A DNA stretch of 64,000 bases from UBA6522 sp965221035 (GTDB taxonomy: Bacteria > Pseudomonadota > Gammaproteobacteria > Steroidobacterales > Rariloculaceae): contig OZ244860.1 of assembly GCA_965221035.1 (NCBI GenBank), positions 2,542,001 through 2,606,000 of the forward strand, in the 5' to 3' direction. Positions 7,783 through 17,930 of the stretch are shown here, one piece after another. Positions within the stretch are counted from its first letter, which is position 1. Every line of letters starts with the position of its first letter. A program made the translations under genes and the position numbers. The notes below the pieces were generated by a model. The model saw only the letters and a program-made list of their open reading frames with translations, searched no databases and was not told where the DNA came from.

Positions 7783-9364
7783 TCGGACCGTTCCATACAG
7801 AATTCTCCGGCGGGAGATCAGGATCGGCGGCGGCCGTCGGCCGCGCAGACGGGGACGCGCCCAGGCAGCCTGCCGGCCGCAAAGGCTGTTGTGCGCCGGG
7901 GCCGGCGCACACGTCCCGCAACGCGTGGCCCCGGTCGCCGCCACCCCTCGCCCGCGGGCCTTGCGGCCCGTTGCATTCACCTTGCTCGCCGCAGGCGTGC
8001 TGGCCGGGTCCCTGGCCCGGGCGGACGTGCTCTCCGAAATGCAGCGGTTCTGGGACGGGGCGGCGGTCAACACCACCGGTCCCACGGCCTTCGAGGGCCA
8101 GGCGTCCGGGCACTGGACCCTGGGCAATCTGTACCTGCGCGCTCCGGTGCAGTCCGAGCGCATCGCCACGGTCAGTCTGCCGTCGTTCCGCGCCGGCTGC
8201 GGCGGGATCGATGCATTCGCCGGCGCCTTCTCCTTTGTGGATTCCGACCAGCTGGTGGCCCTCGCCCGCGGGATCGCACAAAACGCGACCGGGTTCGCGT
8301 TCGAGCTTGCGCTCGAGACGATCTCGCCGGTCATCGCGGAAACGATGAGCAAGCTGCGGGCGCTCGCCAACTGGGTCAACAACCAGAGCATCAACTCCTG
8401 CGAGATGGCCCAGTCGCTGGTCGGTGCGGCCTGGTCCAGAAACGACCGGGCGAGCGCCGCGATCTGCGCGGCCATCGGCACATCCCAGGGCATTTTTTCC
8501 GACTACGCCGCCGCGCGCCACGGCTGCGGGGCCGGCGGACGACGCAACTCCACCCTGGCCGCGGCCACGGGCGAACTTGAGGACGTCGTGCCCGTCAATG
8601 TCAACTACGCCTGGCGCGCGGTGCTCGAATCGACGTTTCTGGCCTCGGATAGGGAACTCGGCGAATTCGCCCTGGCCATCGCGGGCTCCGTCATCGTCAC
8701 CGCGCCGGTGGCGGACGCGAGCGCGGCGACGCCCGAGGTGCGCGTACTCGAACCGCTCGCGCTCGACCGGCAGGTCACCGAAGTGCTGATGGAGGGCGGC
8801 GGCGACCTGCCGGTCTACGCGTGCGACACGGCGGACGCGTGCCTGAATCCCGTCCTGGGTTCGCTCACGATTCCCGAAGGCCAGGGATTCCGGGCCCGAG
8901 TGTCGGAATTGCTGCGCGACCTGCTCGACGCCGTGCGTGCCGACACGGCACCGCCTGCCGACGCATTGGGGCTGGTGAACCTCACCACGCTGCCGGTCTA
9001 CCGCGTCATCAACACCGCCGCCGCCTATCGCGGCGCGGTCATCGACCAGGAAGTCGACGCGCTCGCCGAAGCGGTGGCGCTCGACGTGCTCCAGGTCTGG
9101 ATCGCGGACCTGCACCGCATCGTCGAGGAACGGGCCGGCGCGCTCGACATCGCCGACGGGGCGCAACTGGAACGCTGGCGGGCAGGATTGCGGGCCAACC
9201 GGATCGCGCTTTCCACCCACCGCCAGGAAGGACTGCAGCGCTTCAACACGGCGTTGGCCGTCGTCGAGAAACTGCGCCTGATCGAGACCGAACTCGCAGG
9301 CGCCCTGTCGGCCGACCTGCGCGCGGCGCTCGCGTTCTCCCGGGGCCAGGGCGCCGGCCGCTAG
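7772..9364 (+). CDS. traH: Conjugative relaxosome/pilus assembly protein TraH
   Basis: TraH is a periplasmic or outer-membrane-associated protein of F pilus assembly. The 530-residue product starts at the ATG inside the end of traF. An unusually long basic N-terminal region (~residues 1-65) precedes the hydrophobic export segment near 70-85; relatives normally start close to that segment, so a downstream start is possible. The mature part opens DVLSEMQRFWDGA, then has TGPTAFEGQASGHWTLGNLYLR and SFRAGCGGIDAFAGAFSF (~residues 143-160), the strongest TraH signature. A helical C-terminal half with coiled-coil character follows. The stop touches the traG start directly. Confidence 0.88.
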   Translation: MTIDRTVPYRILRREIRIGGGRRPRRRGRAQAACRPQRLLCAGAGAHVPQRVAPVAATPRPRALRPVAFTLLAAGVLAGSLARADVLSEMQRFWDGAAVNTTGPTAFEGQASGHWTLGNLYLRAPVQSERIATVSLPSFRAGCGGIDAFAGAFSFVDSDQLVALARGIAQNATGFAFELALETISPVIAETMSKLRALANWVNNQSINSCEMAQSLVGAAWSRNDRASAAICAAIGTSQGIFSDYAAARHGCGAGGRRNSTLAAATGELEDVVPVNVNYAWRAVLESTFLASDRELGEFALAIAGSVIVTAPVADASAATPEVRVLEPLALDRQVTEVLMEGGGDLPVYACDTADACLNPVLGSLTIPEGQGFRARVSELLRDLLDAVRADTAPPADALGLVNLTTLPVYRVINTAAAYRGAVIDQEVDALAEAVALDVLQVWIADLHRIVEERAGALDIADGAQLERWRAGLRANRIALSTHRQEGLQRFNTALAVVEKLRLIETELAGALSADLRAALAFSRGQGAGR

Positions 9365-12262
9365 GTGTACGAACTGTTCACACTCGGCGGCGGGGTCTAC
9401 CTCGTCGACCTGCTCAACGCCGTCGCGGCTATTACAGGGGGCGGCGCGTATCTCACGCTCGCGCAACTGGCGGGCGTTGCGGCGCTCGCCTGGATCCTGT
9501 TCCGGACCGCGTTCGGCGGATCCTGGCGCGACAACGGCAAGTGGGTGCTGATGTTCACCGCCGTCTGGGGCGCGATGATTGTCCCCAGAGCCACCGTGCG
9601 CGTCGTCGACCGACTGAACCCGGCGCTCGGGCCCGCCGTGGTCGACAATGTGCCGGTCGGACTCGCGCTCTTCGCCTCGCTGACCTCGCAGGTCGGCGAC
9701 GGGCTGACCCGGCTGACCGAGCAGGCGTTCACGCTGCCCGACGACCTGACGTATCAGCGCCACGGCATGATCTTCGGCACGCGGCTTGCCGATGCGGTGA
9801 CCCGGATGGAGGTCACCGACGCGGTGTTCGCGGGCAATCTGCGCAACTACGCGCGCCAGTGCGTGTTCCACGCGCTGCTCCTCGGGCACATTTCCGCGGA
9901 CGATTTGCGCGAGACCACGGACCTGTGGGCGCTGGTCACGAGCCAGGGCACGCCATCCGCGGGTGCCTCGCCCGCACGGCTGGTGGAGTTCTCGACCCGC
10001 CAGGCCGCAGGCGCAACGGGCGCGACCCCGGTACAGACCGAAGTGGTCACCTGCGCCGAATCGGCCGCGCGGCTTGCGACGCTGTGGGGCGCGGAGATCG
10101 ACCGGGCCACCGGAATCTTCGGGCGCAGGCTTTTTCCCGGCGCCGATACCGAGGCGCTGGCCCGGGCCGAACTGATCGCGGCGCTGCCGGCCGCGCACGA
10201 CTTCCTGATCGGCGCCTCCCGAGACGCGGCGGACATCATCCGCCAACAAATGCTGCTGAACGCCGTGCATGATGCCGGGGAACAATGGGCGAGCGAGGCC
10301 GGCAACGCCGCGGCACTGCGTGCCTACACCGAAACCCGCGCCGAGGCGCAGACCGTGGCCGCCTACCGCGCCATCGGCCGGCAGGCCGAGACCTGGGTGC
10401 CGCTGCTCCGGATCGTGTTCGAGTGTCTTTACATCGGCGCCTTCCCGCTGGTCGCGCTGCTGATGCTGACACCCGCCGGCGGGGCGTTCTTCCGCGCCTA
10501 CCTGTCCGGATTCGTGTGGCTGCAGAGCTGGGGGCCGCTGTACGCCATATTGCATCGAATCGCGCTCGGCGAAGCCGCCGAAGGCATGGCCGCGGCCGCG
10601 CTGATGCCCGGCGGTGACGCGGGCATCTCCCTGGTCGCCCAGGCCGGCATCCGTGCCGTGGCGGCGGACGTGGCGGTGATGTCCGGATACCTGTCGATGT
10701 CGGTGCCGTTTCTTTCCGCCGCGCTTGCCTACGGCGTCGGACGGGCCACGTCGCTCGCCTCGTCCGTGCTTCACGTCGGTCAGGAAGCCGCGATCGGCGC
10801 CGCTCGCGAGGGCTCCACCGGCAATTTTTCGCTCGGTTCGACGCAGGTCGACACCCACCGATACGCGACCCTCGAAGGACGGCAGCTGCGCACGTCCGCG
10901 CAGATCGACACCTCGCGCTATTCGGACTACACCCCGGAAGGTGCGGCCTACACCGTCGCCGCAGACGGCACGGCCATCGGCGATGCCGCGGTCGCCACCA
11001 GCCGCCTGCCCGCCGCGGGCATCCGGCTGTCGGAGTCGCTGGCCGCAAGCCACGAAAACCGGGCGGCGCAGTCAAGGACACTGGCGGAGAACTTCTCCGC
11101 CGAAGCCGGCGCCGCCCGCACGGCCGCGGCGACCGACGCCACAGCGATGGTCGAGCGCCACGCGCGCGACGTCAACATCGGCACCGCCCACGCTCGGGGC
11201 GTGACCGAATCCGAATCCCAACAGGTCCAGGAGCTGGTGAGCCACATGGACCGTCTGTCGGAGATCGGCGGAATCACGAAGGATCAGGCCGCCACGTTAA
11301 CGGCGGAGGCGAGCCTCGGCGGGGGATTCGGGAAGGTAGTGCGAATCGGAGCGAACGGCCGGGCAAGTTGGCGGGGCCAGGCCGTTGAGAGTGAGTCGTT
11401 CAACCGCATGGCCGATTACGCAGAGCAGAATCGAGTTCTGGACTTGTGGTCGCAGGTTGCCGACGCGTCCAGACGGTACTCGACCGCCACCGGCGAAAGC
11501 GAGTTGGCGAGCCTGGAGAAAAGCTTCGGGAGCAACCTCACAAGCATGGAGCGGTTCGAAGACCGGGCATCGGCGAGTTACTCGGACGCGGAGAACTGGA
11601 GCGCCCAAGCGGCGCAGGTGCGCGCCGAGGCGCAGGCCATCGACCGCGATCTCGGTCAGCCGTTCTTCACCTGGCTGGCCGAACGGCCCGGTACAGACGG
11701 ACGGTCGATCGGGGTCGGAGGGGCGTTGCGGCTGGCGACGCCGCAAACGCCGGAAGAAGCGGAAACGCTGCGTGAGTACGCCGCGCAATTCGCATCCGAA
11801 CGGCTGCCGACACCGATGGCACCACAGACCGCGAGCGTGCCGAGCCGCGCCTCATTCGACGACGCGCGGGAGGACATCCGGGACCTGCAGCTTCCAAGCA
11901 CGGGCACGGCGTACGGCGGATGGTCGGAAGGGGCCAGGGATCGGGCGATGGAGGCTTCGGTACCGCAGAATGTGGAGGCGTTCGCGGCGCAATCCCGAGG
12001 CGAAACCGAAGCCGCGCTGGCCGCACGGACCGGAGAGCGGCGGGAACACACCGGCGCTGCGGCGGCGACCGTAGACGCGGGCCGCGAAGCGGTCGAGTCC
12101 GAAAGGACTCAGCCGATGACTCAGCAGGTGCTGGAAGAGGTGCCGCTGGTCGGCGGATGGCTCGCTGGACGCATCTACGGCACGGCAAGAAACGAGGCAC
12201 CGGATTCCGGTGGACGAAGCGGCGAAAGTGCAGCGGACGATCAGCGAAGGGAATCGGAGTGA
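9365..12262 (+). CDS. traG: Conjugal transfer protein TraG (mating pair formation/stabilization)
   Basis: TraG of F is an inner-membrane protein with an N-terminal membrane region used for pilus assembly and a long periplasmic tail used for mating pair stabilisation and entry exclusion. This 965-residue protein starts at GTG right after the traH stop. Membrane helices are visible near residues 25-45, 55-75, 345-370 and 375-400, with the family motif WLQSWGPLYAI near residue 385. The last ~450 residues are polar, Ala/Glu/Arg-rich and helical. F TraG is about 940 residues. The 3' end overlaps by 22 bases a gene on the other strand. Confidence 0.9.
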   Translation: MYELFTLGGGVYLVDLLNAVAAITGGGAYLTLAQLAGVAALAWILFRTAFGGSWRDNGKWVLMFTAVWGAMIVPRATVRVVDRLNPALGPAVVDNVPVGLALFASLTSQVGDGLTRLTEQAFTLPDDLTYQRHGMIFGTRLADAVTRMEVTDAVFAGNLRNYARQCVFHALLLGHISADDLRETTDLWALVTSQGTPSAGASPARLVEFSTRQAAGATGATPVQTEVVTCAESAARLATLWGAEIDRATGIFGRRLFPGADTEALARAELIAALPAAHDFLIGASRDAADIIRQQMLLNAVHDAGEQWASEAGNAAALRAYTETRAEAQTVAAYRAIGRQAETWVPLLRIVFECLYIGAFPLVALLMLTPAGGAFFRAYLSGFVWLQSWGPLYAILHRIALGEAAEGMAAAALMPGGDAGISLVAQAGIRAVAADVAVMSGYLSMSVPFLSAALAYGVGRATSLASSVLHVGQEAAIGAAREGSTGNFSLGSTQVDTHRYATLEGRQLRTSAQIDTSRYSDYTPEGAAYTVAADGTAIGDAAVATSRLPAAGIRLSESLAASHENRAAQSRTLAENFSAEAGAARTAAATDATAMVERHARDVNIGTAHARGVTESESQQVQELVSHMDRLSEIGGITKDQAATLTAEASLGGGFGKVVRIGANGRASWRGQAVESESFNRMADYAEQNRVLDLWSQVADASRRYSTATGESELASLEKSFGSNLTSMERFEDRASASYSDAENWSAQAAQVRAEAQAIDRDLGQPFFTWLAERPGTDGRSIGVGGALRLATPQTPEEAETLREYAAQFASERLPTPMAPQTASVPSRASFDDAREDIRDLQLPSTGTAYGGWSEGARDRAMEASVPQNVEAFAAQSRGETEAALAARTGERREHTGAAAATVDAGREAVESERTQPMTQQVLEEVPLVGGWLAGRIYGTARNEAPDSGGRSGESAADDQRRESE

Positions 12263-12660
12263 TCGAGGTTATCGAGAAGGCTGTCACTTTCGCGCATGAG
12301 CGCCTCGTGTTCGGCACGGATTCGCAGGTGCGCGTAGCTCCCGGTCCGTGTGAAGTAATCAAAGTCATCGTCATCGGACCCAAGCACTTCGTCGGGTGGC
12401 TGCGAGTCGTGGAAGGACGACGCGCCGCCCCGTCCAGCCACGGCGCGGACGCCCAGCACAAGGCCCGCGCCGATCGGCCAGAAGACGGCAACGAGCCAAG
12501 CGAAGCCGATCCAGCCGGGGGCGGCGACGCGCAGCAGCGGAATCGCGGCCAGCGCAATGGTCGGCGCGAGGAACACCCAAAGAATGATCCGCGCGATAGG
12601 GCTGCGCACGACAGGGCGTTGCACGACAGTGCGGTCGGGCTGTTGTTGATCTGGACTCAT
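12241..12660 (-). CDS. Two-helix membrane protein of unknown function, reversed in tra region
   Basis: A 139-residue protein with two hydrophobic helices near residues 25-45 and 50-72, then an acidic cytoplasmic-type tail (SDDDDFDYFTRTGSYAHL). It faces the opposite way to traG and traD and overlaps the traG end by 22 bases tail to tail. Its start lies about 290 bases from the traD start, so the two genes diverge from a shared intergenic stretch that could hold promoters for both. No family is recognised. Position beside traG suggests a link with entry exclusion or regulation, as F places exclusion genes traS/traT between traG and traD; that is inference from place only. Confidence 0.6.
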   Translation of the reverse strand: MSPDQQQPDRTVVQRPVVRSPIARIILWVFLAPTIALAAIPLLRVAAPGWIGFAWLVAVFWPIGAGLVLGVRAVAGRGGASSFHDSQPPDEVLGSDDDDFDYFTRTGSYAHLRIRAEHEALMRESDSLLDNLDHSDSLR

Positions 12661-12953
12661 GACGAAGAACTCTATTGTCCGGGGGACGGAATATCCGGTA
12701 GCGGCCTTTCGCGGACTGCCGGCCCGGGTGAACGCCGCCGGACGCGAGGACCCCGCCCCAAACCGCTATTTTACCGCGCGCCGCAAGCCGGCAACCAGGC
12801 GCGGTCGCCACGACAAAACCACGGCCTCCGGAAGGCCTCTTTCCCGGCAGCTCGAAGCGACCGCACTCTGAAACCCGCCCGACCCGGACTCTTGGCGGCG
12901 TGGAACCACGTCCTGGCGGACGAACACGTGTGCGGGAGGCGTAAGGAAAATCG

Positions 12954-14960
12954 ATGAAGAACTGGGGCGACGACACCGTCCGGGGTGGTCAGACGGTTTT
13001 TCATGGCATCCGGATGTGGGGCCAGCTCGCGCGGGTGGGTCTATTGACGATCCTGGTGCTGACCCTGACCGTGCCGTTCGTGCAGTTTTGGCGGCAGCAT
13101 TTCGGTTACGACACCTACGCGGCGGCCATGCTCACGGTGGCGCAAGTGAAACTCGCCATGGGCTATCCGGACGATGCCGTGCAGGAAGTACGGCTCGAAA
13201 ACGGCCATGCCGTGACCGCGACGCTCGGCGACATCGCCGTGCACCGTCCGTGGCATGCGGTGCGCCTGCAGATGTCCGACACGCTCATGGCCGGAGCATG
13301 GCTTGGCGCGAAGCTCGGTGTGGGCGCCGTAGTGGTGATGCTCGTCTGGTTTCGCTGGCGCGGCGGACGGCTCAAGCGGAGCCGGCGTGTGCGCGGAGCC
13401 GAACTGGTCAGCGCAAAGCGGCTGCGCGGGCGGATCGATCCGCGTGCGGGGCGCGTCCTGCGGACGCTCGCCGGAGCGCCGGCACCGTATCGCATCGCGG
13501 GTGTTCCGTATCCGGAACGCGCCGAGACGCAGCACACGATCGTGTCCGGCACGACCGGGTCCGGAAAAACGGTGTTGATCTCCGATATCGTCCATCAAGT
13601 CCGGCTCAAGGGCGAACGCTGCGTGATTTACGACAAAATGGGCAGCTACACGCAGGCGTTCTTCGATCCCGTGCGCGACGTGCTGCTCAATCCGCTCGAC
13701 GCGCGGGCTCCGCGTTGGTCGCCGTTCCTGGAGGCGCAAAGCCCGCGGGACTTCGACATGATGGCCGCGGCGCTCATTCCGCAACAGAAGGATACGGTCG
13801 ACCCGTTCTGGGTCACGGCCGCGAGGCAACTGTTCGCCAACGGCGCGGGCACGCTGTGGCGCAAGGGCGAGTGCACCAACCGCGCACTCGTGGAGCACCT
13901 GCTCAAGACGGACCTGTCGGAACTCGCCCAGGCCATGGAAGGCACCGTGGCGCAGTCCATTGTGGACCCGAAAAACCCGAAGACCGCGCTGTCGGTCCGC
14001 GCCATGCTGACCGCGCACATCGGCGCCATGGAGGTATTGGCGGATCGCGGACAACCGTTCTCCATCCGGGACTGGATTTCCGGAAACCGGGGCGGAGGAT
14101 TCCTGTTCCTGACGTCCAGAGGAGACCAGCACGCGAGTCTCCGCGGGCTGATCTCCACCTGGCTTGAGATTGCGGTCAACTCGTTGCTGTCGCTGGAGCG
14201 GGACGACGGACGCAGAATCTGGGTGATTCTCGACGAGTTGCCTACGCTGCACCGCGTGCCGAGCCTTCAGCCCGGACTCGCCGAAAGCCGACAGTTCGGG
14301 GGTTGTTTCGTGCTGGGCGTGCAGGTCGCCTCGGCGTTGCGCGATCTCTACGGACGCAACGGCGCGGAAACCCTTTCGGGATTGTGCGGCACCCGCGTCG
14401 TGTTCGCCGCGCCCGACCGCGACACCGCGCAGTGGTCGGCGGACAGTCTGGGACGCAGCGAGGTCGAGGAACTGGCCGAAGGGGTGAGTTACGGCGCCGA
14501 TCCCTACCGCGATGGCGTCACGCTCACGCCGAAACGCGAACTTCAGGCGCTCGCGCTGCCCTCGGAAATCATGCGGCTGCCGAATCTCACCGGGTATCTG
14601 AAACTGCCGGGCCCGCACCCGGTCGCGCGGTTCAAACTCGACTACGTCAAGCGCCCGAGGGTGGCGCCGCAATTTGTGGCGCGGGACGGTAACGGCAGCC
14701 CACGCGACGCGGCCGCGAAGGAAGCGGAAGACAACGGAGCGAACGACGGTCCAGTACGCCGCGCTTCGCGCGACGATTCATCGCGTGCAGAAACCGCGCT
14801 GCCGCCTGATGAAGAGACGTCCGGGCACGGCGCCTCCGCGCCGCGACGCCCCCGGGAGGAAGAAGCCGATTCCGCAGAGGACGAAACGAAAACGCAACCG
14901 CGTGCACCGCAAGGCGATTCGTCCAAGCGCCAGGGCCCCGAGGGCCTGATCCCGATCTGA
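12954..14960 (+). CDS. traD: Type IV coupling protein TraD
   Basis: TraD is the hexameric inner-membrane ATPase that brings the relaxase-DNA complex to the secretion channel. The 668-residue protein has two N-terminal membrane helices (~residues 27-45 and 108-128), Walker A SGTTGSGKT near residues 197-205, the family's IYDKMGSYTQAFFDP segment just after, and Walker B IWVILDELPTL near 422. The last ~110 residues are highly charged and repetitive, like the relaxase-contact tail of F TraD. traI starts one base after its stop, so the two are coupled. The upstream 290-base gap is the only sizeable break in the tra row, so an own promoter is likely. Confidence 0.94.
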   Translation: MKNWGDDTVRGGQTVFHGIRMWGQLARVGLLTILVLTLTVPFVQFWRQHFGYDTYAAAMLTVAQVKLAMGYPDDAVQEVRLENGHAVTATLGDIAVHRPWHAVRLQMSDTLMAGAWLGAKLGVGAVVVMLVWFRWRGGRLKRSRRVRGAELVSAKRLRGRIDPRAGRVLRTLAGAPAPYRIAGVPYPERAETQHTIVSGTTGSGKTVLISDIVHQVRLKGERCVIYDKMGSYTQAFFDPVRDVLLNPLDARAPRWSPFLEAQSPRDFDMMAAALIPQQKDTVDPFWVTAARQLFANGAGTLWRKGECTNRALVEHLLKTDLSELAQAMEGTVAQSIVDPKNPKTALSVRAMLTAHIGAMEVLADRGQPFSIRDWISGNRGGGFLFLTSRGDQHASLRGLISTWLEIAVNSLLSLERDDGRRIWVILDELPTLHRVPSLQPGLAESRQFGGCFVLGVQVASALRDLYGRNGAETLSGLCGTRVVFAAPDRDTAQWSADSLGRSEVEELAEGVSYGADPYRDGVTLTPKRELQALALPSEIMRLPNLTGYLKLPGPHPVARFKLDYVKRPRVAPQFVARDGNGSPRDAAAKEAEDNGANDGPVRRASRDDSSRAETALPPDEETSGHGASAPRRPREEEADSAEDETKTQPRAPQGDSSKRQGPEGLIPI

Positions 14961-14961
14961 C

Positions 14962-17766
14962 GTGGTCGCGTCCATCGGCACGATTGCTTCTCCGTCCCAG
15001 GGGGTCTCCTACTACGAAAGCGACGGCTACTATGCGCAGGATGACCCGGAACACCGGGCCGGCAGTGCATGGGCGGGCCGCGGATCGGACGCGCTCGGAC
15101 TCTCTGGAGCGGTCGACCCGGAAACATTTCGGAAGGTTCTGGAAGGCCGCGTTCCGAACGGTTCCGGACAACGCCTGGGCAAGCGAACGCGCAGCGGTGA
15201 GATTGTTCATCGCCCGGGCCGTGACCTGACACTTTCGGCGCCAAAATCGGTGTCGGTCACGGCATTGATCGGCGGGGACGCGGGCATTGTGAAGGCGCAC
15301 GACCGGGCGGTCCGGCGCACGCTCGACTGGGTGGAGAAAAACGTCGCGCAGACGCGGGTCCGGGATCCACATACGGGCCGAATGACCCGTGCCGGCGGAC
15401 AGAAACTGGTCGCGGCGACGTTCCGTCACGACACCTCCCGGAATCTGGACCCCCAGCTTCACACTCACGCCGTGCTCGCCAACATGCTCCAGGGCGGCGA
15501 CGGCAAGTGGCGCACGATGGCCAATGAAAAACTGTATGCGTCAAAAATGCTGATCGGAGCGATCTACCGGAGCGAACTCGCGCATGAGGTGATGCGTCTG
15601 GGCTACCGGATCGAAAAAACCCACGCCGATGGACGGTTCGAGATCGCCGGTGTTCCGGAAAAGGTTCTGAAGGCGTTTTCCACCCGCCGGGCCGAGATCG
15701 CGGCGGCGATGCAGGCACGGGGGCTGGGTGAACCGGACAGCAATTCGCGTCTCGCCGAACGCGCCGCGCTGATGACGCGCTCGTACAAAAAGGATGCGGA
15801 CCGCGATAGGCTGCGAGCACTCTGGCAACGACAGGCCGAGGCGCTCGGTTTCGACGCAACGGCTCCGGCCCGGACCGCCAAAGAGCAATCTGCCACCGTG
15901 AAGGCGGACGCGCCGCCGACGCCTCCGGATCGCGCCAGCGACGCGGCGCGCGAGGCGGTGTCGTGGGCGGTGGAGCATTTGTCCGAGCGTGAGGCCGTTT
16001 TCTCGAGAACAGACCTGCTGACCGCGGTGCTGGGGCGCAATCCGGGCACGGTGCGCGCAAAAGATGCCACGATCGCGGTGAACGATCTGGTCGCGGAAGG
16101 CACGCTTCACGCGACCGCGCGCCCGGACCCGGCCGAATCGCTGACCACGGACCGCGCGGTGGCCGATGAGAAAGAAACCATTACGCTGATGATCGAGGGC
16201 CGGGGAAGGGGCGCCGCGCCCCTTCGTGCGCGGGCAGTGGACAAGCGTCTCCGCAAAGGGCCGCTGACCGACGGACAAAAAGCGGCCGTGCGGTTGATTT
16301 TGTCGGAGCCCGACCGCGTGGTGGGCGTGCAAGGGTACGCCGGCACCGGCAAGACCCGGATGCTCGGACGCGCCCGGGCGCTGCTCGAGAAACAGGGCTA
16401 CGAACTTCGTGGTCTCGCGCCGTCGGCCTCGGCTGCGCGAACGCTGGCGGACGAAGCCGACATCAAAACGGAAACACTGCAGAAATTCCTGCTGCGATAC
16501 GCGGGGGTAGCCGAAGGACGGTTGACGAAGAAAGGCGCGAAGGGCTTGCGGGAGACGTTTGCAAAGACAGTGCTGGTGGTCGACGAAGGCTCGCTCGCGT
16601 CCACGGTCCAGGCAAGAAACCTGCTCCGCATCGCGAACGAAATCCGGCTGCCGAAAGTCGTGCTCGTCGGCGACAGAAAGCAATTGGGTGCGGTGGACGC
16701 CGGCAAACCGTTCGCACAACTCCAGGACGCGGGCATGAAGACCGCGACGATGTCGGAGATCATGCGCCAGAAGGACGCCGGGCTGAAGGAGGCCGTGGAG
16801 TCGAGTCTGGCGGGCGACATCAAGAAAGCGTTCGAACGGCTTGGAGACAACATCGACGAAGTCGAACGAAACAACCTGGCTGGCGCGGCGGCGGCGCGCT
16901 GGCTCAAGCTGTCGCCCGAAGAACGTGATCGCACGGGGCTGATGGCGCCGAGCCATGCACTGCGCGTCCAGATCAATGAAATCGTGCGCGACCAGCTGAT
17001 CGGCGACCGAGTCATCACCGGCCCGACCTATGCGGTCAACAGGCGGGCGTCCAAAGGCTACACCAACGCCGAGAAGGCGCTGGCCGTGAACTACCGGCAC
17101 GACGATATCGTAGCGTTTCATCGACCGTACAAGCGGTTGGAAGTCAAGAAAGGCGACGAACTGCGCGTTGTGAGCAACAACCCGAAATCGGGAGTGGTGT
17201 TGTTGGCGCGTCGGGACGGCCAATTGGTTCATTGGAAACCGGGACAATTGGCAGGCCGGAGCGGTGGTGTCGAGGTCTATCAGTCGGAGAAATTGCCGTT
17301 GCGCCGGGGCGACCGCATCCGCTGGACTCAAAACGATCTGACGCGCGGCTTGGTCAATAGCCAAACGGCGGACGTGACGGAGGTGGGTCCCGACACCGTA
17401 AAGGTGCGGCTCGAAGACGGCGCCATTGTCGAATTGGACAAGGGGGACCGTCAGCTTCGCCACATCGACCGGGCCTGGGCTTCGACGGTGCACGCGTTTC
17501 AGGGGCGCACGGTCGACAACGTGATCGCGGCGATGGAGGCGAGACATCCGCTCCTGACCACACAGAAGAGTTTCTATGTCGAGATCAGCCGTGCGCGGCA
17601 CCGAGCGGAACTGGTTACGGACGACCGCAAAGCCTTGGGCGAGCAACTGAAGGCCGTGACTGGGGAGCGATTAACGGCGCTTGAGGCATTGGAGAAAACG
17701 GCTGTGCCAAAGAAAGCTCGGGAGGTTTCCAAGGAGAATGTGCCAGAGCCGGAACTAGCGCATTGA
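14962..17766 (+). CDS. traI: MOBF-family conjugative relaxase-helicase TraI
   Basis: TraI nicks at oriT, stays bound to the 5' end and unwinds the strand to be transferred. This 934-residue protein starts at GTG one base after traD. The N-terminal TrwC relaxase domain shows tyrosines near residues 17-24 (YYESDGYY), the LTLSAPKSVSVTAL segment near 90, and the metal-binding His triad in HDTSRNLDPQLHTHAV near 155-170. The helicase part has Walker A GYAGTGKT near 458, VVDEGSLAS near 539, and a UvrD-like C-terminal motif with STVHAFQGRTVDNVI near 843-857. It is shorter than F TraI (1756) and close to R388 TrwC (966). This places the element in MOBF. Confidence 0.96.
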   Translation: MVASIGTIASPSQGVSYYESDGYYAQDDPEHRAGSAWAGRGSDALGLSGAVDPETFRKVLEGRVPNGSGQRLGKRTRSGEIVHRPGRDLTLSAPKSVSVTALIGGDAGIVKAHDRAVRRTLDWVEKNVAQTRVRDPHTGRMTRAGGQKLVAATFRHDTSRNLDPQLHTHAVLANMLQGGDGKWRTMANEKLYASKMLIGAIYRSELAHEVMRLGYRIEKTHADGRFEIAGVPEKVLKAFSTRRAEIAAAMQARGLGEPDSNSRLAERAALMTRSYKKDADRDRLRALWQRQAEALGFDATAPARTAKEQSATVKADAPPTPPDRASDAAREAVSWAVEHLSEREAVFSRTDLLTAVLGRNPGTVRAKDATIAVNDLVAEGTLHATARPDPAESLTTDRAVADEKETITLMIEGRGRGAAPLRARAVDKRLRKGPLTDGQKAAVRLILSEPDRVVGVQGYAGTGKTRMLGRARALLEKQGYELRGLAPSASAARTLADEADIKTETLQKFLLRYAGVAEGRLTKKGAKGLRETFAKTVLVVDEGSLASTVQARNLLRIANEIRLPKVVLVGDRKQLGAVDAGKPFAQLQDAGMKTATMSEIMRQKDAGLKEAVESSLAGDIKKAFERLGDNIDEVERNNLAGAAAARWLKLSPEERDRTGLMAPSHALRVQINEIVRDQLIGDRVITGPTYAVNRRASKGYTNAEKALAVNYRHDDIVAFHRPYKRLEVKKGDELRVVSNNPKSGVVLLARRDGQLVHWKPGQLAGRSGGVEVYQSEKLPLRRGDRIRWTQNDLTRGLVNSQTADVTEVGPDTVKVRLEDGAIVELDKGDRQLRHIDRAWASTVHAFQGRTVDNVIAAMEARHPLLTTQKSFYVEISRARHRAELVTDDRKALGEQLKAVTGERLTALEALEKTAVPKKAREVSKENVPEPELAH

Positions 17767-17930
17767 TTTCGGGACGCGCTGATCCACTCGGCTTCATACC
17801 GGTAGGCGAGGAACGTGGTGGTGCATTCGAAAAGGTTCAGCACCAGTTGGGCGATCGTGCTCCAAGCGAGCAGACTCGGCCTCGCGTCGCTAGAATGTGC
17901 TGACGTGTATCACTGGCTACCGGGAAGATA

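Noticed and set aside
7751..11053. Very long (about 1100 codon) open frame on the minus strand
   Set aside because: It is antisense to traH and traG, whose motifs are clear; high GC and codon bias keep the opposite strand open. Its product is low-complexity Gly/Arg/Ala with no motif.
13041..14672. 543-codon minus-strand frame
   Set aside because: Shadow of traD, which has Walker A, Walker B and membrane helices in frame.
15541..17646. 701-codon minus-strand frame
   Set aside because: Shadow of traI; no motif, biased composition.
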